Of a stretch of 64,000 nucleotides of DNA, positions 9,125 through 16,113 are shown in pieces (within the stretch, counting starts at the first letter, position 1; each line of letters begins with the position of its first letter). Origin of the DNA: Bryocella elongata (GTDB lineage: Bacteria; Acidobacteriota; Terriglobia; Terriglobales; Acidobacteriaceae); the NCBI RefSeq assembly GCF_900108185.1, contig NZ_FNVA01000001.1:124001-188000 (forward strand). The letters are read 5' to 3'. Made by a program: the position numbers and the translations under genes. The notes beneath the pieces are model-generated. The model ran no database searches and had not been told where the DNA came from. It was given only the letters and a program-made list of their open reading frames with translations.

Positions 9125-10303
9125 ATGGCATTACGTAGTGGATTTGTTTCGATCGTGGGTCGCCCGAATGCGGGCAAGTCGACCCTGTTGAACGCTCTGC
9201 TGGGGCAGAAGCTGGCGATCGTCACGCACAAGCCCCAGACGACCCGGACACGCATCCAGGGCGTGCTGGAGCTTGCTGTGCGCAAGAAGGCGAAGGGCGA
9301 CCCGGGCCGGCCGGCGGCGCAGGTGATCCTGGTGGATACGCCGGGCGTGCACAAGCCGGAGACGCAGCTGGACAAGCGGATGATGCAGGAGGTTCATGAC
9401 GCGCTGGAGACGCGCGACGTCGTGGTCTTCATGGTCGACGCGACGCACCGCATTCATGAGGAAGAGGCTCCGCGCACCGATGCCGAGGGCAGGACGGTGC
9501 GGACGGTGGGCATGCAGAAGCGTGCGATGTCTCGCGCGGAGGATGACTTCGCGCTGAAGGTGATCTCGCGGCTCGAAGGGCCGGTGGTGCTGGCGCTGAA
9601 CAAGATCGACGAGGTGCCCAGGGCGGCGCTGCTGCCGATTATTGCGCACTGGTCGGCGAAGCATAACTTTGCGGAGGTCATTCCGATCTCGGCGAAGAAG
9701 AAGGAAGGCCTGGAGCTGCTGCTGGATAAGGTGGTGCGGCTGCTGCCGGAGGGGCAGCGCTACTTCCCGAAGGACCAGTTGACGGATCAGCCGGAACGCT
9801 TCCTTGTCGCGGAGATCATTCGCGAGAAGATCCTGATGCTGACCGGCGAAGAGGTTCCTTACGCGACGGCGGTGGTGATCGAGAGCTTTGAAGAGCCTGA
9901 CACGCGCAAGAAGGGCAAGGACGGCAAGCTGCCGGTGACAAAGATCAACGCGGCGATCTACTGCGAGCGGAACGGGCAGAAGGCGATCCTGATCGGCAAG
10001 CAGGGCGCGATGCTGAAACAAATTGGCACGTCGGCCCGTAAGGAGATTGAGGGTCTGCTGGGCACGCGCGTCTTCCTGGAGCTGTTTGTGAAGGTGCAGG
10101 ATGAGTGGCGTACCTCGCGCAGCTTCGTGGAGAACCTGGACTGGCGGCGGCAGCTGGAACAGATCGCGGAGAAGCAGCAGCTGGACCGGTCGCTGGCGGC
10201 GGCAGCGGCCGGGGTTAAGCTGGATGAGTTCGACGAGCAGGATGAGAGCGAAGGCACAGACGAATACGGGACCGAGAATGACAGCGACGTTGAAGAGGAG
10301 TAG
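9125..10303 (+). CDS. era: GTPase Era with internal insert and acidic tail
   Basis: 392 residues against about 300 for typical Era. Era binds the 3' end of 16S rRNA and assists 30S assembly. G1 GRPNAGKST (near 12), G2/switch QTTRTRIQG, G3 DTPGVH, G4 NKID and G5 SAKK are all intact, and the KH domain carries IGKQGAMLKQIG. Two additions are unusual: about 25 residues between G3 and G4 (HEEEAPRTDAEGRTVRT...), and a C-terminal tail of about 50 residues ending in a strongly acidic stretch (DEQDESEGTDEYG). The cluster with phoH and ybeY is conserved in many phyla. Confidence 0.95.
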   Translation: MALRSGFVSIVGRPNAGKSTLLNALLGQKLAIVTHKPQTTRTRIQGVLELAVRKKAKGDPGRPAAQVILVDTPGVHKPETQLDKRMMQEVHDALETRDVVVFMVDATHRIHEEEAPRTDAEGRTVRTVGMQKRAMSRAEDDFALKVISRLEGPVVLALNKIDEVPRAALLPIIAHWSAKHNFAEVIPISAKKKEGLELLLDKVVRLLPEGQRYFPKDQLTDQPERFLVAEIIREKILMLTGEEVPYATAVVIESFEEPDTRKKGKDGKLPVTKINAAIYCERNGQKAILIGKQGAMLKQIGTSARKEIEGLLGTRVFLELFVKVQDEWRTSRSFVENLDWRRQLEQIAEKQQLDRSLAAAAAGVKLDEFDEQDESEGTDEYGTENDSDVEEE

Positions 10304-10308
10304 AGCTG

Positions 10309-10863
10309 TTGCTGAGGCGATGGAAGTTGCCCACGAACACCGTCCGCACAAAGCGGCTTGAGCTTGTTGCGATCAGCGTGGAGATGCTCGAGGCGGATGC
10401 TCGCAGTGATGCTTCGCTAGGCGATCTGCTGGGCGCGCGCGTGACCCATGAGTGGCCCCCGGAGGACTGGGCGCCGCATGTACTTGAGTTCATCCGCAAA
10501 CAGATTGAGGACGAGCCGCACGCCGCCGACTGGCACCGTTACATGGTGCTGCGGGAAGGCCTGTTCCGGCGGACGCTGGTGGGCTGCATTGGTGGCTTCC
10601 CCAAGGAAGCCGGGGATGTGGAGATCGGCTATTCCACGCTGCCGGGGTATCAGCGGCGCGGGCTGGCGACCGAAGCGGCACGGGCGCTGATCGACATGCT
10701 GCTTACGCGGGAGCAGGTGGAGTCTGTGAGCGCGCAGACGTACCATCGCCTGCCGGAGTCCATCAAGGTGATGGAGCGTGCCGGGATGTGCTATGTGGGG
10801 CAGGGCGATGAGGATGGTACCGTCCGGTACCGCAGGACGCGAACGGATACCTTGCAGGCTTGA
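10309..10863 (+). CDS. GNAT family N-acetyltransferase
   Basis: 184 residues from a TTG at 10309; there is no ATG in frame before codon 26. GAGGAG, lying in the last codons of era, is 8 nt upstream and supports this start and translational coupling to era. The GNAT acetyl-CoA loop is visible as GYSTLPGYQRRGLATEAARAL (about 105-125), followed by AQTYHRLPESIKVMERAGM, typical of the RimJ/RimL-like subgroup that acetylates protein N-termini or small amines. The substrate is unknown. Confidence 0.85.
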   Translation: MLRRWKLPTNTVRTKRLELVAISVEMLEADARSDASLGDLLGARVTHEWPPEDWAPHVLEFIRKQIEDEPHAADWHRYMVLREGLFRRTLVGCIGGFPKEAGDVEIGYSTLPGYQRRGLATEAARALIDMLLTREQVESVSAQTYHRLPESIKVMERAGMCYVGQGDEDGTVRYRRTRTDTLQA

Positions 10864-10871
10864 GGCTGGGC

Positions 10872-11867
10872 TTAGCGCGCGGAACGGGAACGGGCGACTA
10901 GGTTCGCTGCGGCGGAAGACCAATCGGGGAAGAGGAACTCAAAGCCATCGCGGAGCAGCAGACCCGGGACGACGCGGCGCGACTTGAGCAGCAGCTCGGT
11001 CTCCGTGCGCATGGCGACTGCGCCGATGGCGAGCATCCAGCTGGCGGCGGGAAGGCCGATGGGCTGCTTCCATGCCTTGCGCAGCTCGGCCATGAACTCG
11101 CGGTTAGGCAAGGGATCGGGTGCCGTGAGATTGACGACGCCCGCGGTGGCATTGGTGATCTCTGGCTCTGCGAGCAGGAGCTCGATGGCGCGGCATAGGT
11201 CGAAGTCGTGGATCCACGAGACGTACTGCGTGCCTGGGCCCAGCGTGCCTCCGAGGCCACGGCGGACGAGGCCTGAGAGCACGCTGAAGACGCCACCGGC
11301 ATCGGGGCTCATCACCATGGAGCTGCGGAGGCGGATCTTCTTTGTGCGGGGCGTGTCGATGGCGGCGAGTGCTGCCTCCCAGCGGTGCGCGACGTCGATG
11401 GAGAAGGACCAGGTCTCGGGGAGATTGGCGGGCTCATTGGTGCCGCGATGCGAGGGGAGGTCGCCGAGGATGCCGGTGAATTCATCGTTCGCAGCGCCGC
11501 GGGTGTCGCGATAGAAGGTGCTGGTGGAGGCGTTGAGCCAGAGCTTCGGCGGGGTGGGCGAGTCGGCGATGAGTCGGCCGAGGAGCAGCGTGGGCTCGAT
11601 GCGGGAGTCGAAGATGGCCTTGCGGTTCTCTGGGGTGTAGCGGCAGTTCACGCTGCGGCCGGAGAGGTGGATGACGGCGTCGGAGCGATGGAGCTCGTCG
11701 ACCCAGTCGCCGGGGGTGCGGCCGTCCCAGGGGAGCGTGGTCCAGAGGTTGCCGGTGTGGGCGGCGGCGTTGCGGGAGAGGACGACTACGTCGTGGCCGC
11801 GCGAGTGGAGGTGCCTGGCGAGGATGGTGCCGACCTGGCCGGAGCCGCCGGGGAGGAGGATGCGCAT
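10872..11867 (-). CDS. TIGR01777-type NAD(P)-dependent epimerase/dehydratase (YfcH-like)
   Basis: 331 residues. A Rossmann glycine motif GGSGQVG opens the protein (residues 7-13). Signatures of the TIGR01777 subgroup follow: DAVIHLSGRSVNCRYTPENR, SRIEPTLLL, the Ser/Tyr region STFYRDTRG, then VARRWE-like AHRWEAAL and RLRSSMVMSPDAGG. The C-terminal DUF1731-like part has GVVNLTAPDPLPNREFM. Substrate unknown. Start chosen at the first Met, directly before the nucleotide-binding strand. Confidence 0.88.
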   Translation of the reverse strand: MRILLPGGSGQVGTILARHLHSRGHDVVVLSRNAAAHTGNLWTTLPWDGRTPGDWVDELHRSDAVIHLSGRSVNCRYTPENRKAIFDSRIEPTLLLGRLIADSPTPPKLWLNASTSTFYRDTRGAANDEFTGILGDLPSHRGTNEPANLPETWSFSIDVAHRWEAALAAIDTPRTKKIRLRSSMVMSPDAGGVFSVLSGLVRRGLGGTLGPGTQYVSWIHDFDLCRAIELLLAEPEITNATAGVVNLTAPDPLPNREFMAELRKAWKQPIGLPAASWMLAIGAVAMRTETELLLKSRRVVPGLLLRDGFEFLFPDWSSAAANLVARSRSAR

Positions 11868-11919
11868 ATGTCATTCTCTCGCGATCCTGCGAGGGAAAGA
11901 CTATGGAATGCGTTGAGCA

Positions 11920-12096
11920 TCAAAGCGCGTCGGAATCGGCGTCGTGCTCGGCGCGGAAGATGGCGACGGGACCTCCGAGGGGAGCGTAGTCGCGTTGCTG
12001 CTCAAGACGAAGGCGGTCGAAGAGCTCCCACCAGGCATCGTGTGTCAGCGCGGGTTCGGCGTCGTTGGAGCTCTGCGGAATGGGGTGAGTCGCCAT
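11920..12096 (-). CDS. small hypothetical protein
   Basis: 58 residues, acidic, beginning MATHPIPQSSND and containing THDAWWELFDRLRLEQQRDY and LGGPVAIFRAEHD. No signal peptide or membrane segment. It lies 53 bp upstream of the TIGR01777 gene on the same strand, and codon use matches that of the neighbours. It is too short for a family assignment; the coding call rests on base composition and position. Confidence 0.5.
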   Translation of the reverse strand: MATHPIPQSSNDAEPALTHDAWWELFDRLRLEQQRDYAPLGGPVAIFRAEHDADSDAL

Positions 12097-12167
12097 GGTT
12101 TCCCTGCGTGAGAGTTTAGCGCGGGGTGGAGTGTGACGCCAGGTCGGATGGGTTTACGTGCGGCTGA

Positions 12168-12208
12168 GGTTCCCATCCGTGATGGTAGAGCTGTCGCGGA
12201 TGGGAACC
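12168..12208. repeat. perfect 12-bp inverted repeat
   Basis: GGTTCCCATCCG (12168-12179) pairs with CGGATGGGAACC (12197-12208) across a 17-nt loop. It is downstream of the M20 amidohydrolase gene. No T-run follows on either strand, so a classical terminator is doubtful. Confidence 0.8.
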
Positions 12209-12275
12209 CGGCTGGTAGTTATGTGCGCATCCCTTTCTGCCATTGAGGATGAGGGGGCATAGAAGGAAGTGCTCG

Positions 12276-13658
12276 TTACTGCAGTAGCGTCAGGGCTTCG
12301 GTGGTTAGGGCTGTTACGCCGACCTCGAGGGTGGGGGTGGGCAGGGGTTCGAACTTGCTGGTGTGGGGGCCGGGCAGGGGGATGCCGGCTTTCTGGGCGG
12401 CGGCGAACTTGGCGGGGTCCATGGCGCCTAGCCAAAGGAAGGCTACGGGGATCTCCTGGGCGGGGGGCTGGCCGGCTACGGCGGGCTTGAAGCCGAGGCC
12501 GAAGACGCCTACGTCTTCTGAGCCCATGACGCGGGTGGACTCGATGACGTTGGCTTTGCCGAGTACTTCAGTGAGCTTCCCTCCCATGCGGCCCATGAGG
12601 GCGGGGTCGTTGTAGAGGACGGGGGTGGACTCGTTGTCGAGCACTGTGACGGTGGCGGCCTTTTCGGGCGGCAGGCCGGCGGAGGTGGTGATGCCGGCGG
12701 CCATCTGGTTGAGGCCGGTGATGACGGTCTGGAGGGCCTTCGCACTGAAGGTGCGGACGGTGAGCTCGAGCTTCACTTCGTTGGGGATGATGTTGCGCTT
12801 GGTGCCGCCGTGGATGTCGCCGACGGTGACGACGGTGGGGTCCTGGGGATCTTCCTCGCGGCTGACGATGGTCTGCATCTGGGTGATGAAGTAGGCAGCG
12901 AGGGTGACGGGGTCTTTGCCGACGTTGGGCGCGGAGCCGTGGCCGCCGATGCCCTTGATGACGACGTCGATGGAGGTGGAGGCGGCGAGGGTGTCGCCGG
13001 GGACGAAGCCGACCTTGCCGGCGGGCAGGGCGTTGGTGTCATGCAGGCCGATGACGAAGTCGGGTTTGCCGAAGCGCTGGTAGAGGCCGTCGGCGAGCAT
13101 GGCCTTGGCGCCGTCGATGGTCTCTTCGGAGGGCTGGCCGACGATCATGATGGTGCCGTGCCATTTGGACCTCATGGAAGCGAGGGCGCGCGCGGTACCG
13201 ATGAGTACCGTGACGTGGACGTCATGACCGCAGGCGTGCATGACGCCGGTGCTCTGGCCGGCGTTCTGTCCGCTGACGGTCTTGGTGACGACGTGCGAGG
13301 CGTAGGGCAGGCCGGTCTCTTCGGTGACGGGGAGGGCGTCCATGTCGCCGCGGATGAGCAGCGTGGGGCCGGGGCCGTTCTTCATGATGCCGACGACGCC
13401 GTAGGCCTGCGAGCCATCGGGGTACTTGCCGACGCGCTCGGTGACGGTGTAGCCGGCGTCGCGGAGGTCTTTGGCGAGGATGCCGGAGGTGCGTTCTTCG
13501 TAGTGGGAGAGCTCAGGGTGCGAGTGGAGGTCCTTGTAGATATCGACGAGGCCAGGGTTCTCGGTGTGCGCGAAGGTGACGACGTCCTGCGCGTAAGCGG
13601 AAATGATCGTCGCGGGTGTGAAGAGAAGGCCGGCGAAAAGGGCTTGTTGGAGACGCAT
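12276..13658 (-). CDS. exported M20 family amidohydrolase (hippurate hydrolase-like)
   Basis: 460 residues with signal peptide (MRLQQALFAGLLFTPATIISAYAQ). Hydrolyses an amide bond of N-acyl amino acids or similar compounds, probably in the periplasm. Di-metal site residues are present: HSHPELSHYE (about 45-55), RGDMDALPVTEETGLPYAS (near 103), MHACGHDVHV with the metal-bridging Cys/His (near 137), QPSEET, and the dimerisation-domain GIGGHGSAPN. The length suits the M20D subfamily plus a leader. It is followed by a perfect inverted repeat. Confidence 0.9.
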   Translation of the reverse strand: MRLQQALFAGLLFTPATIISAYAQDVVTFAHTENPGLVDIYKDLHSHPELSHYEERTSGILAKDLRDAGYTVTERVGKYPDGSQAYGVVGIMKNGPGPTLLIRGDMDALPVTEETGLPYASHVVTKTVSGQNAGQSTGVMHACGHDVHVTVLIGTARALASMRSKWHGTIMIVGQPSEETIDGAKAMLADGLYQRFGKPDFVIGLHDTNALPAGKVGFVPGDTLAASTSIDVVIKGIGGHGSAPNVGKDPVTLAAYFITQMQTIVSREEDPQDPTVVTVGDIHGGTKRNIIPNEVKLELTVRTFSAKALQTVITGLNQMAAGITTSAGLPPEKAATVTVLDNESTPVLYNDPALMGRMGGKLTEVLGKANVIESTRVMGSEDVGVFGLGFKPAVAGQPPAQEIPVAFLWLGAMDPAKFAAAQKAGIPLPGPHTSKFEPLPTPTLEVGVTALTTEALTLLQ

Positions 13659-13768
13659 GTAGGCCTCTTAGAAATTGGAGTTGGTTTGTGTCAGAGTATC
13701 AGCGAAGCATCAGTCGTCTTCAAGACAGCGATCCAGAGGCGGAGTTGGTCGGTCTCAGCGGCCTCGGA

Positions 13769-13774
13769 TACTAT
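13769..13774 (+). promoter_or_regulatory. -10 element TACTAT for leaderless start
   Basis: TACTAT ends 8 nt before the ATG at 13783. TTGGTC at 13745-13750, 18 bp upstream, could be the -35 element. No Shine-Dalgarno sequence. Confidence 0.5.
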
Positions 13775-13782
13775 CTTGGACT

Positions 13783-14433
13783 ATGAACCTTCCGCTGGTG
13801 GTCCTTGTCGTCACTCTTGCCGCGACGCCGGGCCTGGCGCAGCAGGTCGCTGTGACCAATCTACCCGGCATTCGTGACGCTGAAGTGCGGGCCGTTTCTC
13901 CCGCAAATGGCTTTCCTCGCATCGAGGTGCGCGATGCTGAACACCGGATGAGGAAGGTCGTGCGATTTCCGGCCTGGCGGAATCACGCGGACTATGCATC
14001 AAGACCCGCGCTGACAAAATTTAGGGTGTTGGCCGGCCCAGAGGCAGACTCCGAGATCATTCTGGGAGTCTCCGGATCAGGCCGTGCAGACTACTGCAAC
14101 GTCTCGGTTGCGTTGATCGGCGTACGCGCTGGAAAGATCAAGCTGCTGACTCCGGCGCCATTTCGAGGCGATTATCCCGAAGGTCGGTACTACTGGGGCG
14201 AGTTGGGGGATGGCCTGGGACCTGGGCTGGCTCATTGGCAACATGCCAGATCAGAGCGCTTCGACGATCGTATTCGGCTGACGATCTACCGTTACGACAG
14301 TGATCGCAATGCACTCGTGAAGACTAAAGTTATGACAACGCGCCATGTGATCCCATACGACGAACCGAATCCTTTGAGGGAGTTCGGGCTTCAATACAAG
14401 GACGCGGTGGGGGACCTTCTCCCGTCTTGCTGA
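13783..14433 (+). CDS. exported hypothetical protein
   Basis: 216 residues. The signal peptide is clear (MNLPLVVLVVTLAATPGLAQ). The mature part is soluble and beta-rich, with VSGSGRADYCNVSVALIGVRAG, GDYPEGRYYWGELGDG and IRLTIYRYDSDRNALVKTK. No recognised domain. The frame is open upstream to 13675 but the signal peptide and -10 hexamer fix the start. Codon use is slightly less GC-rich than in flanking housekeeping genes. Confidence 0.65.
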   Translation: MNLPLVVLVVTLAATPGLAQQVAVTNLPGIRDAEVRAVSPANGFPRIEVRDAEHRMRKVVRFPAWRNHADYASRPALTKFRVLAGPEADSEIILGVSGSGRADYCNVSVALIGVRAGKIKLLTPAPFRGDYPEGRYYWGELGDGLGPGLAHWQHARSERFDDRIRLTIYRYDSDRNALVKTKVMTTRHVIPYDEPNPLREFGLQYKDAVGDLLPSC

Positions 14434-14527
14434 GAATGGAGCTTGCATATGCGGTATTACGGGGTCCTTTCCTGCCGCAGACTCATAGTGAAGCATGTAC
14501 GCATCGGCCGCGGCGCTGCCGGGATTG

Positions 14528-14555
14528 GACGCAGATTCCCTGCGGGAATGACAAG
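14528..14555 (+). repeat. 28-bp dispersed element, second copy
   Basis: Matches 7412-7439 (inside the ybeY tail) at 26 of 28 positions; core GATTCCCTGCGGGAATGACA contains the short palindrome ATTCCC...GGGAAT. Here it is intergenic, between 14433 and 14583. Confidence 0.8.
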
Positions 14556-14582
14556 GCATGCAGAGGTAACTGCGATGCGCCG

Positions 14583-15980
14583 CTACTCGCCGACGTTGAT
14601 GCCGAGGGTTTTCATCTTGCGGTAGAGGTGGGAGCGTTCGAGGCCTAGGGACTCGGCGGCGCGGGTGACGTTGCCGCCGCAGCGGTCGAGTTCCTTGAGG
14701 ATGTAGTCGCGTTCGTAGGCTTCGCGGGCCTGCTGGAGAGTGGTGGGCTCGGCGGATGCGCCGCGGGCGGGGCCGGAGTCGGTGCGCTGCACGAGCATGG
14801 GCAGGTGCTTGGCTTCGATGCGCTGCACCTTGGGGTTGAGGATGAGGACGCGTTCGATGACGTTGCGCAGCTCGCGGACGTTGCCGGGCCAGCGGTACTG
14901 CTTGAGCTGAGTGAGGGCGGCTTCGGAGATCTCGACGCGGGGGCGGCCGTACTGCTGGCCGAACTCGAGGAGGAACTCGCGCGCGAGGAGCGGGATGTCT
15001 TCCTTGCGGTCGCGCAGGGGCGGGACGAAGAAGGGGATGACGTTGAGGCGATAGAAGAGATCTTCGCGGAAGTTGCCGCGGGCGATCTCCTCTTCGAGGT
15101 CTTTGTTGGTGGCGGCGATGACGCGGGCGTCGATGTGGACGGGAGTCGAAGCGCCGACGGGGTAGAAGCGCTGTTCGTCTAACGCGCGGAGGACCTTGGC
15201 CTGGGTCTTGAGGCTCATGTCGCCGACTTCGTCGAGGAAGAGGGTGCCGCCGTTGGCGCGCTCGAAGGTGCCGCGTTTTTCGTAAGGCTGGTTGGCGTTG
15301 CGTCCGCCGTAGGTGGGACCGGCGCCGTGGCGGTAGCCGAAGAGCTCGGCCTCGATGAAGTCCTCGGGGATGGCGGCGCAGTTGAGCTCGACGAAGACGC
15401 GGTCGCGGCGCAGCGACTCGGCATGAATGCTGCGCGCGATGAGCTCCTTGCCGGTGCCGGACTCGCCGAAGATGAGCACGCGGCCGTTGGTGGGGGCCAT
15501 GAGGCCGATCTGCTGGCGGAGGGCCTTGATGGGGACGCTCTCGCCGGTGATGCGGCTCTGCACCGTGAGTTGGCGGGAGAACTCGAGGTTCTCGTCGCGG
15601 AGGCGGCGCTGCTGCACGGCGTTGCGGAGGACGAGGAGCGTGCGGTCGAGGGAGAGCGGCTTTTCGAGGAAGTCGAAGGCGCCGAGCTTGGTGGCACGTA
15701 CGGCGGCCTCGATGGTGCCGTGGCCGGAGATCATGATGACTTCGGGGGCGTTGGCGCGGGGCTCGGTAGCGTCGCCGCGGATACGGGCGAGGACGTCGAG
15801 GCCATCCATGTCGGGCAGCCAGATATCGAGGAGGACGGCGTCGAAGTCGACATCGCGGGTGAGCTCGAGAGCTTCGCCCGCGGTGCCGGCCGTGGTGATG
15901 GTGTAGTCCTCTTCGCGCAGGATGGCTTCGAGGGAGTCGCGGATGTCAGCTTCGTCGTCGACGATGAGGATGTGGGTCAT
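14583..15980 (-). CDS. NtrX-type response regulator (AAA+ / Fis HTH) without GAFTGA
   Basis: 465 residues. Receiver domain with VDDEAD and phosphoacceptor Asp52 (LLDIWLPDMDG), AAA+ domain with Walker A GESGTGKE (172-179) and Walker B TLFLDEVGDM (246-255), R-finger region FREDLFYRLNVIP, and C-terminal Fis-type helix-turn-helix GGNVTRAAESLGLERSHLYRKM. In sigma54 activators loop 1 has ELFG..GAFTGA; here it reads ELFGYRHGAGPTYGGRNANQ (213-232), so the sigma54-contacting FT pair is missing. It may act on another sigma factor or as a repressor. It is probably cotranscribed with the kinase gene upstream. Confidence 0.9.
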   Translation of the reverse strand: MTHILIVDDEADIRDSLEAILREEDYTITTAGTAGEALELTRDVDFDAVLLDIWLPDMDGLDVLARIRGDATEPRANAPEVIMISGHGTIEAAVRATKLGAFDFLEKPLSLDRTLLVLRNAVQQRRLRDENLEFSRQLTVQSRITGESVPIKALRQQIGLMAPTNGRVLIFGESGTGKELIARSIHAESLRRDRVFVELNCAAIPEDFIEAELFGYRHGAGPTYGGRNANQPYEKRGTFERANGGTLFLDEVGDMSLKTQAKVLRALDEQRFYPVGASTPVHIDARVIAATNKDLEEEIARGNFREDLFYRLNVIPFFVPPLRDRKEDIPLLAREFLLEFGQQYGRPRVEISEAALTQLKQYRWPGNVRELRNVIERVLILNPKVQRIEAKHLPMLVQRTDSGPARGASAEPTTLQQAREAYERDYILKELDRCGGNVTRAAESLGLERSHLYRKMKTLGINVGE

Positions 15981-15985
15981 AAAGG

Positions 15986-16102
15986 CAGCGGAACAGCGGA
16001 ATAGCGGAACAGCGGAACAGCGAAGTGCAAAGACGGTTGCGAGTTATGAGTTGCCAGATGCCAGATGCCAGATGCCAGTTTGCCAGTTTGCCAGTCGCCA
16101 GA
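15986..16102. repeat. octamer array plus GCCAGAT heptamer array
   Basis: Four units of AGCGGAAC/AGCGGAAT (15986-16018), then a run of TGCCAGA and TTGCCAGT units (16052-16102). It fills the whole gap between the kinase stop and the regulator start on the minus strand, so it lies inside the probable ntrYX mRNA. Confidence 0.9.
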
Positions 16103-16113
16103 TGGCCCGTGGG

